Assembly (NCBI RefSeq): GCF_018403225.1
Contig: NZ_BOSG01000001.1
Location: 1,054,001 to 1,118,000 of the forward strand
Origin: Paenibacillus sp. J23TS9
GTDB taxonomy: Bacteria > Bacillota > Bacilli > Paenibacillales > Paenibacillaceae
Length of the DNA stretch: 64,000 bases
Direction: 5' to 3'
The notes beneath the pieces are model-generated. The model worked only from the letters and a program-made list of their open reading frames with translations. It made no database searches and was not told where the DNA came from. Both the position numbers and the translations under genes were made by a program. Every line of letters begins with the position of its first letter. The first letter of the stretch is position 1. Positions 25,251 to 33,078 of this stretch are shown piece by piece.

Positions 25251-27240
25251 CGATGCATCTCCTTTGTCTGTCGTCCCAAGACATGTGCCACCCGGATCTT
25301 TGCAGCTGACGTAAGGCAGACCGAAGCTGACTGGCTTCTTGCAAAAGAGTTGCGGCACCAGGAGATGATGCATGCGCCTGCTCCAGATAATCTGCCGCCA
25401 GATGCAAATAACATATGGCGGCGCCAATGGAAGCTTGAGCGAGTGACGGATCATTTAGCGTAATATTTTCGAATAATCGTACCGCTTCTGTGTAATGGCC
25501 CTTGTCGTATAAAATTTCGGCCAGCATATGTGCCCCTTCATCGTCGAGTGCTTGAACCTCAAGCAGGGATATAAACAAATCCGCTGACTCAAGCACATAA
25601 CCTTCCTTGTATAATGCTTTGGCTAAGATGAGAGGTCCCATATTTTCCAGAACAGACAATCTGCGTGCCAGATCCGTTAAGCCAATGGAGACGGATTGTT
25701 GAATCAGCGTGTGGATCAGCTGAGTTTCTTCTTTCTGATCTGCAGTTTCGTGTTGAGAGTCCGCCTCTAAGGATTGGAAGAGAAGACGATCAATACACTC
25801 AATCGTCTCACGCTTATGTTCATGGATGGATGCCCAGATGTGAGGTTCTAGAGAACCCAGAAGCTGCCATTGCGTAATCAGATGCAGCAATTCGCGTGTA
25901 GAATTCGATGCAGGGCTCACAGTGGCTGCATGGTAAAAGAAGGAATGGGCTTCCTTTAATTTGTTCGAACGAATCAAGGATGATGCATAGAGGGTACTAA
26001 TTTCATCCTCGGTGATCCACTGGGCAGGGCATAGCCGGATGATTTCCTCATCCGCTCCAATACAGTCGAGTGAACGGAGCAAAATACTCCACTGTTGCTT
26101 GTTGCGGGGCTGTATTGTTTTTAGGAGGAGTTTACTAATCTCTTCATCGGAAGCATGAAGTCTGTGAAAGGATGTTGCCAAACCTTGGGCTGCAGGGGAA
26201 TATGAAAGATGGAGCTGAATGGCTTCATAAAAAAGCCGCGCTGCCTCCTCGGGTTGTTGAAGCTTCAGGGAGATTTCCCCCATTTTACTTAAGGGTTTGT
26301 AGCTATTTATGCCTGCTTCCGTTACATAGGTGCTGGAAGTACACTCGACTGCTTTACGGTAAGCTTCGAATGCTCTTTCCCATAGACCTTGCATCTCCAG
26401 ACATTGACCATGAAGGAAATGAATATCTGCATAGTCCGGATAACGTTCGGTTTCATGAAGACATATCAGCCCAGCTTGCTGCGCTTCGTTTAGATCCAGC
26501 ATGATTTTAACCAGATCTTTAATTAAAGTTGGCCGGAAATAAGCGTTGGAAGGCGCATGCTGCTTAGCTTGAAGCATGTATTTTTTGGCTTCCGGGATAT
26601 TGCCCCCCTGACAGTGTGTAATTCCCAGATGATAGAGATAGTATGGGTTTTCAGGTTCTTCCTTCAAAGCATTCATAAGTATATGGTAATTCCGTTCCAG
26701 TTTGTTTTTGTTCCATATGTTATGGGATAAGTATCCCGTATGTTTCATTTCGATGCCGGAATCTTTGATTTTATCTCTACCTGAGAAGAGGAGAATGGAA
26801 GGTTCAATTTCTTCATGGATCTTACCTTCAAACTGATATTCCTGGCGGTTTCGAAATAGGCGGAGCGAACGATGATATAACATATCTTCCTCCGAATGGC
26901 TTAACAGATTTATGATGGTGATGTCGTAGGCTTCGACTTGGCTTTCTTCGATCAGCAGCCGGATCTCATCCATACTAGTGAGGAGTTCTTCATCTGCATC
27001 GATGACCAATATCCAGTCTGTTGTCGCATAACGCAATGCTTCATTTCTGGCCATTGAGAAATCATTTTGCCATTTCATTGAAATAACATCGGCGCCATAT
27101 TGTTTGGCAATATGGATGGTATCATCTTGTGATCCCGTATCAACCACGATGATTTCATCCGCAAGCTTAACGGAATTTAGACAATTATGAATGATTTCAG
27201 ATTCATCCTTAACGATCAGATGGATGCCAATTGTGGACAT
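25201..27240 (-). CDS. GT2-TPR glycosyltransferase (paralogue 1)
   Basis: 679 residues. The GT2 domain (GIHLIVKDESEIIHNCL, IIVVDTGSQDDT, WQNDFSMARNEAL, DxD in LVIDADEELLTSMD) covers about residues 1-230 and is followed by the longest TPR array of the three paralogues (YLYHLGITHCQGGNIPEA, HFLHGQCLEMQGLWERAF and others). I start at the ATG behind GGAGGAAAACAAACG. That ribosome binding site is the 3' arm of a hairpin described separately, so initiation may be regulated. Its last 50 bases overlap the start of paralogue 2. It is the first transferase after the DUF6385 repeat-protein gene on the same transcript direction. Confidence 0.9.
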   Translation of the reverse strand: MSTIGIHLIVKDESEIIHNCLNSVKLADEIIVVDTGSQDDTIHIAKQYGADVISMKWQNDFSMARNEALRYATTDWILVIDADEELLTSMDEIRLLIEESQVEAYDITIINLLSHSEEDMLYHRSLRLFRNRQEYQFEGKIHEEIEPSILLFSGRDKIKDSGIEMKHTGYLSHNIWNKNKLERNYHILMNALKEEPENPYYLYHLGITHCQGGNIPEAKKYMLQAKQHAPSNAYFRPTLIKDLVKIMLDLNEAQQAGLICLHETERYPDYADIHFLHGQCLEMQGLWERAFEAYRKAVECTSSTYVTEAGINSYKPLSKMGEISLKLQQPEEAARLFYEAIQLHLSYSPAAQGLATSFHRLHASDEEISKLLLKTIQPRNKQQWSILLRSLDCIGADEEIIRLCPAQWITEDEISTLYASSLIRSNKLKEAHSFFYHAATVSPASNSTRELLHLITQWQLLGSLEPHIWASIHEHKRETIECIDRLLFQSLEADSQHETADQKEETQLIHTLIQQSVSIGLTDLARRLSVLENMGPLILAKALYKEGYVLESADLFISLLEVQALDDEGAHMLAEILYDKGHYTEAVRLFENITLNDPSLAQASIGAAICYLHLAADYLEQAHASSPGAATLLQEASQLRSALRQLQRSGWHMSWDDRQRRCIDEQKRNRDLPLHDRPE

Positions 27241-27249
27241 CGTTTGTTT

Positions 27250-27294
27250 TCCTCCTTCTTGAAGGAGGAGTATACGGTGACCCGTATACTCCTC
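27250..27294 (-). promoter_or_regulatory. Two mutually exclusive hairpins masking or freeing a ribosome binding site
   Basis: On the minus strand GAGGAGTATACGG (27294-27282) pairs perfectly with CCGTATACTCCTC (27277-27265) over loop GTCA. Directly downstream TCCTCCTTC (27269-27261) can instead pair with GAAGGAGGA (27258-27250), which is the Shine-Dalgarno of the next gene. The two structures share bases 27265-27269, so only one can form fully. No U-run follows, so it is not a simple terminator. Confidence 0.6.
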
Positions 27295-27308
27295 AGCCAA
27301 TCTTCACA

Positions 27309-27324
27309 GGATGATGCATCATCC
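27309..27324. repeat. Perfect 16-base palindrome
   Basis: GGATGATGCATCATCC reads identically on both strands. It lies in the 113-base gap between the DUF6385 gene and the first GT2-TPR gene. Possible operator or RNA hairpin. Confidence 0.5.
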
Positions 27325-27353
27325 CATTTTATATTGTATTAATAGAAGAAGCT

Positions 27354-28529
27354 TTAAGTTCCTTGGGCATTGAGGATGACATTGATCGTGGATGGCAGGC
27401 CTGCTGAAGCTGATTGATAGGACACACGGGTGTATTTAAGGAAACGTGCAGGTACCAGCACATCCACGGAACCCGCTGCTAACGGATTATCTCCGGTTGT
27501 ATCCACATAATAATTTGTACCATCGGCACTGATTTCGATTTGAGTATTTACCGGATTGGCACCGCTATTGTGCACGAAGAAAGAATACACGCCAAGGACG
27601 CTTGTTGTAACAGCAGGGAGCGGTGTCAAAGCATCGGCTGTTGTGATACCGATGTCAGGCTGCTCGACAAAGCTCTTTTGTGATATAGAGGTAATACTGC
27701 TCAAGGTACCCGCAGTAATCGTCGTTCCGAGCACGGCTGTGATTGTACCGTTCAGGATGTTGGTTATGGTACCAGCAGAAGACAGGGTACCTGCCGTAAT
27801 GGTGGCGCCGAGCACGCTGGTGATCGTACCGTTTAAGATGTCGGTCACGGTACCCGCGGAGGAGAGAGTACCCGCCGTAATGGTGGCGCCGAGCACGCTG
27901 GTGATCGTACCGTTTAAAATGTCGGTGACCGTACCTGCGGAGGAGAGAGTACCCGCTGTAATGGTGGCGCCGAGCACGCTGGTGATCGTACCGTTTAAGA
28001 TGTCGGTGACCGTACCTGCGGAGGAGAGAGTACCCGCTGTAATGGTGGCGCCGAGCACGCTGGTGATCGTACCGTTTAAGATGTCGGTCACGGTACCCGC
28101 GGAGGAGAGAGTACCTGCTGTAATGGTGGCGCCGAGCACGCTGGTGATCGTACCGTTTAAAATGTCGGTCACGGTACCCGCTGAGGAGAGAGTACCCGCC
28201 GTAATGGTGGCGCCGAGCACGCTGGTGATCGTACCGTTTAAGATGTCGGTCACGGTACCTGCGGAGGAGAGGGTACCCGCTGTAATGGTGGCGCCGAGCA
28301 CGCTGGTGATCGTACCGTTTAAGATGTCGGTCACGGTACCTGCAGAAGACAGAGTACCTGCCGTAATGGTTGTGCCCAGTACACTGGTGATCGTACCACC
28401 AAGAATGATGGTAGTGAGGTTGCCTGCCGTATCTGTGGCGACAACGTGGCTGGTGTTAGTGGCGTCACGACCGTAAATAAGCATACGCAAATTGTTCGGG
28501 TCATTTTGGAAAATACTGTAGTTTGGCAT
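27354..28529 (-). CDS. DUF6385-type surface protein with 27-residue Thr/Ser-rich repeats
   Basis: 391 residues in three parts. Residues 1-44 are a short N-terminal segment without a signal peptide (MPNYSIFQNDPNNLRMLIYG). Residues 45-278 hold eight full and one partial 27-residue repeat with period motif GTITSVLGATITAG then TLSSAGTVTDILN; about two fifths of each unit is Thr or Ser. Residues 279-391 form a beta-rich C-terminal domain (VYSFFVHNSGANPVNTQIEI, VLVPARFLKYTRV) that I recognise as DUF6385-like. Such proteins occur in Paenibacillus as presumed spore or cell-surface components. The regular hydrophobic and Thr pattern suggests a beta-solenoid or stacked beta-hairpins. The gene heads the glycosyltransferase run, so it is a likely acceptor. 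ATG follows AAAGGAGTGATTAT. Confidence 0.8.
   Translation of the reverse strand: MPNYSIFQNDPNNLRMLIYGRDATNTSHVVATDTAGNLTTIILGGTITSVLGTTITAGTLSSAGTVTDILNGTITSVLGATITAGTLSSAGTVTDILNGTITSVLGATITAGTLSSAGTVTDILNGTITSVLGATITAGTLSSAGTVTDILNGTITSVLGATITAGTLSSAGTVTDILNGTITSVLGATITAGTLSSAGTVTDILNGTITSVLGATITAGTLSSAGTVTDILNGTITSVLGATITAGTLSSAGTITNILNGTITAVLGTTITAGTLSSITSISQKSFVEQPDIGITTADALTPLPAVTTSVLGVYSFFVHNSGANPVNTQIEISADGTNYYVDTTGDNPLAAGSVDVLVPARFLKYTRVSYQSASAGLPSTINVILNAQGT
27696..28397 (-). repeat. Tandem 81-bp repeats in the DUF6385 gene
   Basis: Nine consecutive 81-bp units (the last one shortened), each encoding 27 residues. The seven central units are nearly identical at DNA level, differing mainly at synonymous third positions such as CCC/CCT and GCG/GCT. 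The outer units are more diverged, as expected for recent internal expansion by slippage or recombination. Copy number is likely to vary between strains. Confidence 0.95.
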
Positions 28530-28603
28530 ATAATCACTCCTTTATTTCAAAATAGGAAATCTTTCGATTGTTTGAATTCCGTTCGGTTTAAAGAATACGT
28601 CAG

Positions 28604-28636
28604 CTATTTATGTGTTCGGTTAGGTATGCGCCGCAT
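28604..28636 (-). CDS. Ten-codon mini-ORF in the DUF6385 leader
   Basis: ATG with an excellent TAAGGAGG four bases upstream encodes MRRIPNRTHK and then TAG. It ends about 75 bases before the DUF6385 start on the same strand. It could be a leader peptide or chance; nothing but the ribosome binding site supports translation. Confidence 0.3.
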   Translation of the reverse strand: MRRIPNRTHK

Positions 28637-28750
28637 TAAGCCTCCTTACTTAGAATGTCTTCTGATATGATATGGCTTGATGACTTTAAGAGAAACGGCA
28701 TGTGCACGCAGATGTGATATTTTAAGGAACGTTCTAACCATGCGCGAGCG

Positions 28751-28779
28751 TTGAAACAATGGGTGTTGTATGCTATCAT
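28751..28779 (+). promoter_or_regulatory. Sigma-A promoter of topB
   Basis: TTGAAA, a 17-base spacer and TATCAT, located about 110 bases upstream of the topB start. Confidence 0.7.
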
Positions 28780-28815
28780 AATAGGTATTCTAATCTATGA
28801 AATGAACAAATTACG

Positions 28816-28848
28816 GTCGGGGGAAGCTTCCTTTTCTCGGCCTTTTTC
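28816..28848 (+). terminator. Possible attenuator in the topB leader
   Basis: GGTCGGGGGAAG pairs with CTTTTCTCGGCC through twelve base pairs including four G-T wobbles, over loop CTTC, and is followed at once by TTTTT. It lies between the topB promoter and the topB start codon, and no upstream plus-strand gene needs terminating. Confidence 0.5.
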
Positions 28849-28887
28849 ATGGGGAAATGAACGTCCAATTGAGGAGAGACGGTACTT

Positions 28888-31215
28888 TTGAAAACTCTAG
28901 TGATTGCGGAAAAACCGGATATGGGACGAAATATTGCGGCGGTGATTGAACCGAAGGCCAAAAATGCCCGCACCTACATAGAAGGTGAGCATTACATCAT
29001 TACTTGGGCGATCGGGCATCTCATTGGTTTAGCCGAACCGGATGTGTACGACGATAAATATAAAAAGTGGAATATAAACGATTTGCCGATTATCCCAGAG
29101 CAGTTTAAGCTGAAACCGAATCCGAAGACCAAGGATCAGTTAAAAGTGATTGCCGACCTTTCCAAACGGAGCGACAGACTCATAAACGCCTGTGACGCCG
29201 GGCGCGAGGGCCAGCATATCTTTTCCTTGATTCAACAGCATCTGAAAATGCGGCAGCCGGTAAAACGTCTTTGGATATCGGACTTAACACCGGAAACGAT
29301 AAGAAAAGGATTCGATGAGCTGAAAGATGGCAGCGAGTATGAGAATTTGTCCAAGGCGGCCAGAGCAAGAAGTGAGGCGGACTGGCTGATCGGCATGAAC
29401 GGATCCCGTGCTTTTACGACTAAACACAATGTTTTACTATCGGTAGGACGCGTACAGACACCTGTACTCGCACTCATATATGACCGGCAAAAGGAGATTG
29501 ACGCGTTCAACTCAGCAAAGTTCTATGATGTGGAAGCCATGTTTAAACAGGGTGATTCCGATTACAAGGGCTTATGGCAAGGGGAACGAATCCAGGACGA
29601 GGAGAAAGCCAAGGCAATCGCAGCAAAGGTTCAAGGCAAGGAAGGCATCATCCAGAGCTATGACGTGAAGGATACGAAGGAGTATCCATTCAAGCTGTAT
29701 GATTTGACTTTGCTTCAACGTGAAGCGAATGCCAAATATAGTTTTTCCGCCAAAAAAACCCTTGATCTTGCCCAGGCATTGTATGAGAAACATAAGGTCA
29801 TCAGTTATCCGAGAACGACTTCCAATTATGTGACCGAGCAAAATATCCCGCAGATGTACAAGTCACTGGATCAGCTGCGGGGAACGGATTATGTGAAATT
29901 CGCCGAGCAGGCTGACAAGAAATACGTTCATAAAAAAAATAAATCAGTCTGCAATCCGTCGAAGGTCGAAGATCATCACGCCATTCTGCCTACCAATAAA
30001 ATGGCGCGGAATCTGGCTCCGGATGAAGCCAAGATCTATGACCTGATTGTAAGGCGCTTTCTGTCGCACTTTTTCCCGCCTGCAGAGTATAAGGTGCATA
30101 CGATCATGACGGAAGTGGAAAAAGAAGAATTTAAGACCACGATCAAGCAGCTGCTCTCTGAAGGCTGGAAGGTCATCTATGCTGACCAGAAAAAAGATGC
30201 CAAGAAAACCCGAGCCAAAAAGGATAAAGAGGACGAGGACGAAGCTCAAAGCGAAGAAGAAGTCACCAGTCCTTTCCACTTAAATGCGAATGAAGGCGTT
30301 CTGTGTATCCGGAGTGAGGCGAAGGAAAAAGAGACTCAGCCGCCAAAGCCGTATACGGAGGGTACTCTTCTAAAAGCCATGGAAAGTGCGGGCAAGCAGA
30401 TTGAGGACGAGGAATTGCGGGATGCCATGAAAGATTCTGGACTTGGGACACCAGCGACTCGTGCCGCCATCATTGAACGACTGAAACAAGTAGGATATAT
30501 GGTGATGAAGGGTAAACGTATTGTCGTTACTCAAAAGGGGAAAATGGCAGTCGAGGTTATCCGCGGTGCAGGTGTCGACCTTCTGACTTCCCCTGAAATG
30601 ACAGGGCAATGGGAACGCCGGCTGAATGAAATTGCCAAGGGATCTGCATCCGATGAAGTATTTATGGCGAATGTTAAAAAATTTGCGACGATGATTATCA
30701 GCAAGGTAAAGGTGCAGTCCAGAGTAGCGAAGGAATCCTTTGAGGATAAGCCTTCCGAGGATGCCAAACCGCCGCGAAGCCGGAAGAAACCAGCGGCGAA
30801 GCCAGGCGAGAATGTGGAAGCTGAGACTGCAAGTAAGGCTAAAAGAACTTCAACGAAAAAGGCAGCTGGAACTGCCAAATCCGGATCGGTACAGAAGCTT
30901 CCATCCATACAAGTGCCATCAGAGCGACAGCGCGTAACGACAATCGCAGGAATCGCACCATGTCCAAGAGCAGGCTGCCAAGGCACGCTGATTATGGGAC
31001 GGCGCGGTTATGGCTGCTCTCATTACAAAACGGGGTGCAAGTTCGTCATTTGGAAGGATCAGTTCGGCATTTCGCTTGAACCGGAAGATATTGCTTCACT
31101 TGCGGGAGGCCGAAAGACATCGAGAGACTTTGCTTTGGACGATAACGGACAGCAAAGGCAGGGATATTTAGTCCTGCTGGACCCGGAAACAGGGGCAATC
31201 GGAATAGACTCATAA
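28888..31215 (+). CDS. topB: DNA topoisomerase III
   Basis: 775-residue type IA topoisomerase that passes single strands to decatenate DNA. The Toprim domain opens with KTLVIAEKPDMGRNIA and carries the acidic motif DAGREG near residue 98. The catalytic Tyr is Tyr307 in VISYPRTTSNYV. Residues about 640-690 are a Lys/Ala-rich low-complexity linker. The C-terminus has a four-Cys zinc ribbon (CPRAGC ... CSHYKTGC). It is about 50 residues longer than B. subtilis TopB, the difference being the basic linker and zinc tail. It starts at TTG behind GAGGAG. A possible leader attenuator precedes it. Confidence 0.95.
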   Translation: MKTLVIAEKPDMGRNIAAVIEPKAKNARTYIEGEHYIITWAIGHLIGLAEPDVYDDKYKKWNINDLPIIPEQFKLKPNPKTKDQLKVIADLSKRSDRLINACDAGREGQHIFSLIQQHLKMRQPVKRLWISDLTPETIRKGFDELKDGSEYENLSKAARARSEADWLIGMNGSRAFTTKHNVLLSVGRVQTPVLALIYDRQKEIDAFNSAKFYDVEAMFKQGDSDYKGLWQGERIQDEEKAKAIAAKVQGKEGIIQSYDVKDTKEYPFKLYDLTLLQREANAKYSFSAKKTLDLAQALYEKHKVISYPRTTSNYVTEQNIPQMYKSLDQLRGTDYVKFAEQADKKYVHKKNKSVCNPSKVEDHHAILPTNKMARNLAPDEAKIYDLIVRRFLSHFFPPAEYKVHTIMTEVEKEEFKTTIKQLLSEGWKVIYADQKKDAKKTRAKKDKEDEDEAQSEEEVTSPFHLNANEGVLCIRSEAKEKETQPPKPYTEGTLLKAMESAGKQIEDEELRDAMKDSGLGTPATRAAIIERLKQVGYMVMKGKRIVVTQKGKMAVEVIRGAGVDLLTSPEMTGQWERRLNEIAKGSASDEVFMANVKKFATMIISKVKVQSRVAKESFEDKPSEDAKPPRSRKKPAAKPGENVEAETASKAKRTSTKKAAGTAKSGSVQKLPSIQVPSERQRVTTIAGIAPCPRAGCQGTLIMGRRGYGCSHYKTGCKFVIWKDQFGISLEPEDIASLAGGRKTSRDFALDDNGQQRQGYLVLLDPETGAIGIDS

Positions 31216-31247
31216 CGTTTCTGGAATTTATCATTCGACTGAGAAAT

Positions 31248-31283
31248 AAAACAACGGCCCTAGTTCAAGGGCCGTTGTTTTAT
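31248..31283. terminator. Bidirectional terminator between topB and the HAD gene
   Basis: Thirteen-bp perfect stem AAAACAACGGCCC / GGGCCGTTGTTTT with an eight-base loop and U-rich flanks on both strands. The HAD stop codon sits at its edge. Confidence 0.9.
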
Positions 31284-32030
31284 TTCCTGTTTGATTTTAA
31301 CGTCGATAATATTCGGTATTTCTTCAATAGATGAAATGGTATAAAACGAACTTCCGGGCTCCTGCTGCAGCTCGACCATATTGTATACCCATTCATCGGA
31401 CTGTTTGATATAAATGCTTTGCAGTCCGGCAGTCAGTGCCGGAACGACATCCGTCCGCAGTGAATTGCCAATCATCCAGGTAGAGGAGCGGTCAAACGAT
31501 CCTCTTTGCAATATCTGCTCCAGTGTGGATTCATTTTTATGCTGTGTAATGTAAATCCGGTTATCGAAATAGGTACTCAGCTTCATCTGATCAATTTTAC
31601 GCTGCTGAATAGCCGTTTCCCCGCCGGTATACAGATATAAGTAATGACCTTCCTTTTGCAGGGTCTCCAGGGTTTCCACCATGCCAGGGTAGGGCTCTAC
31701 TTCCTGTTCGTATACGCTTAGTCCCAGCTTGTTCAGCTGCTGTTCTTCTTCCAGATGGATGGGGCGATTCAATTTCCGGCAGAAATAGCGGTAGGTTTCG
31801 ATCAGGGAATTTGGAAAGTTTCCGCTGCTGAAGCCTGTTTTGCTTACTTGTGCGACATCGATTTCGATCTGCTTTTGACGGATTTCATCAGTCGAAAGAT
31901 TCTCATGCCCGAGCCAATGATGCACCAGCTCGAAAAATTCACCCAGAACAAGACCGAAGTATTTATTGCAATGGATGAGAGTGTCATCCAGATCAAATAA
32001 AATATGCTGCTTTAATGTGTTAGTCAACAA
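31260..32030 (-). CDS. HAD-family hydrolase
   Basis: 256 residues of the haloacid dehalogenase superfamily with a helical cap. Motif I is FDLDDTLI with nucleophile Asp13 and acid Asp15. The cap lies between about residues 25 and 110. Motif II is the Thr in YLYTGGE, motif III a Lys before the last strand, and motif IV lies in MIGNSLRTDVVP. Pyrophosphatase, phosphoglycolate-type or nucleotidase activity are all possible. It starts at TTG with GGAGTG well spaced, ten bases after the ArsR-like gene, so the two form an operon. Confidence 0.88.
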   Translation of the reverse strand: MLTNTLKQHILFDLDDTLIHCNKYFGLVLGEFFELVHHWLGHENLSTDEIRQKQIEIDVAQVSKTGFSSGNFPNSLIETYRYFCRKLNRPIHLEEEQQLNKLGLSVYEQEVEPYPGMVETLETLQKEGHYLYLYTGGETAIQQRKIDQMKLSTYFDNRIYITQHKNESTLEQILQRGSFDRSSTWMIGNSLRTDVVPALTAGLQSIYIKQSDEWVYNMVELQQEPGSSFYTISSIEEIPNIIDVKIKQEIKQRPLN

Positions 32031-32040
32031 GCTTCACTCC

Positions 32041-32958
32041 TTATAGACGCATGTAAGATTCCAGGAACATCTGGAGCTCCGACGCACCGTCTGGACGGAT
32101 ACTGAATTTTTCCGTGTCTTCTGCTCCAAGATGAATCCGCAGCAGACCTGCTACTCGCAGGATCATCAAATGATGTTTGAGCGATTCCTCTGTTTGATCC
32201 AAATCCCGGACCATTTCATCAAGGGAATGAGGCTTTTCCGCTACATAGCGAAGCAGGCGCAGTCTCTTGGGATCGGATAGGGCGTGGGTCATCCGCAGCA
32301 AGCAGGTTGGGGGCTCGTCCTCATCCTCTTCCGGTACGTCAACAGGATACTGAATCAGCATCATTTTTTTATAGAAGCAATACGTATTGATGGGACGGTT
32401 ATGGACTGTCGGGAAAAGAACAATCGTTTGAACTTCAGGGGCATTTTCGATGACCAGCCCGCCTGAAGCATATTCAACGAGGCTCATGGGATCCATTTTG
32501 GTGAGCAGCATTCCCTTTTCCTTAGCATCTTCTTCGATAAGCGGAATGATGCTTGCTTCTACATCTTTAAAATAATTTTCATACCACAGCTCCAGTAGCG
32601 GAGTATATTGGTCCCGGATCCTGCGGGCTTCTTCGATCGATAAATTCGGAAGATAGGGAGATGCAGCTTCATGCAGAACTTCTGCGGATGTTTCCTGCAA
32701 GCATTCCAGAAAGCTGAGTACGGAATCGCCATTGTTTCGGTGAATAGCCCAGGCGTAGAGCACGTCGAAATCAACAAATGGCCAAGCCGCAGTTTGGGAA
32801 AGGGCAGCAGAGACATCTGAGGAAAGCTTGCTGCTCACTTCACTGATCCATTCAGGTCCAATATCCAGGTTGCGAATCCACTTCTTGGAAGTATATACCA
32901 TAAAACTGCCGAGCAGTTCGTAAATGGGTGAAACGTCAACTTTCACTTCATAGTTCAT
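32041..32958 (-). CDS. ArsR-family winged-helix regulator with a large N-terminal domain
   Basis: 305 residues. The C-terminal 85 are an ArsR-type winged helix (ALSDPKRLRLLRYVAEKPHSLDEM then SLKHHLMILRVAGLLRI). The N-terminal 200 residues form an unassigned, acidic alpha/beta domain, much larger than classical metal-sensing ArsR proteins. No metal-binding CxC is seen in the DNA-binding helix, so this is not an arsenic or cadmium sensor. It is co-transcribed with the HAD hydrolase and divergent from the MFS transporter, which makes the transporter a candidate target. ATG follows AGGAGGTTACCCTTTTC. Confidence 0.82.
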   Translation of the reverse strand: MNYEVKVDVSPIYELLGSFMVYTSKKWIRNLDIGPEWISEVSSKLSSDVSAALSQTAAWPFVDFDVLYAWAIHRNNGDSVLSFLECLQETSAEVLHEAASPYLPNLSIEEARRIRDQYTPLLELWYENYFKDVEASIIPLIEEDAKEKGMLLTKMDPMSLVEYASGGLVIENAPEVQTIVLFPTVHNRPINTYCFYKKMMLIQYPVDVPEEDEDEPPTCLLRMTHALSDPKRLRLLRYVAEKPHSLDEMVRDLDQTEESLKHHLMILRVAGLLRIHLGAEDTEKFSIRPDGASELQMFLESYMRL

Positions 32959-33005
32959 GAAAAGGGTAACCTCCTATGAAATCAGTGCATCTCCTTCATT
33001 ATGGC

Positions 33006-33034
33006 TTGTTGAGTGTCGGGTTGTCCACTATAAT
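33006..33034 (+). promoter_or_regulatory. Promoter of the MFS gene
   Basis: TTGTTG, a 17-base spacer and TATAAT, 45 bases before the GTG start. It lies in the divergent gap with the ArsR-like gene. Confidence 0.7.
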
Positions 33035-33078
33035 GTTCAAGTAGTTTGCCCGGATATATCGAAGGAGGAAATTTTAAA

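Larger units (their letters stand above)
28530..28887. other. Divergent control region between the DUF6385 gene and topB
   Basis: 358 bases without a normal-sized gene. They hold, from left to right, the leader of the DUF6385 gene with a ten-codon mini-ORF, an AT-rich middle, the topB promoter and a terminator-like hairpin before topB. These are listed separately. I found no convincing promoter for the DUF6385 direction. Confidence 0.6.

Noticed and set aside
27696..28397. CRISPR-like array
   Set aside because: Repeats are head-to-tail with no unique spacers and lie inside a coding sequence.
27556..28476. Long open frame opposite the DUF6385 repeats
   Set aside because: The 81-bp repeat length is a multiple of three, so any frame open in one unit stays open in all. 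It has no ribosome binding site and its product is a meaningless Pro/Val repeat.
28530..28760. Sigma-K promoter for the DUF6385 gene
   Set aside because: A CATATCATA box is present on the minus strand near 28670 but the paired -35 AC is not at a correct distance and the leader would be long.
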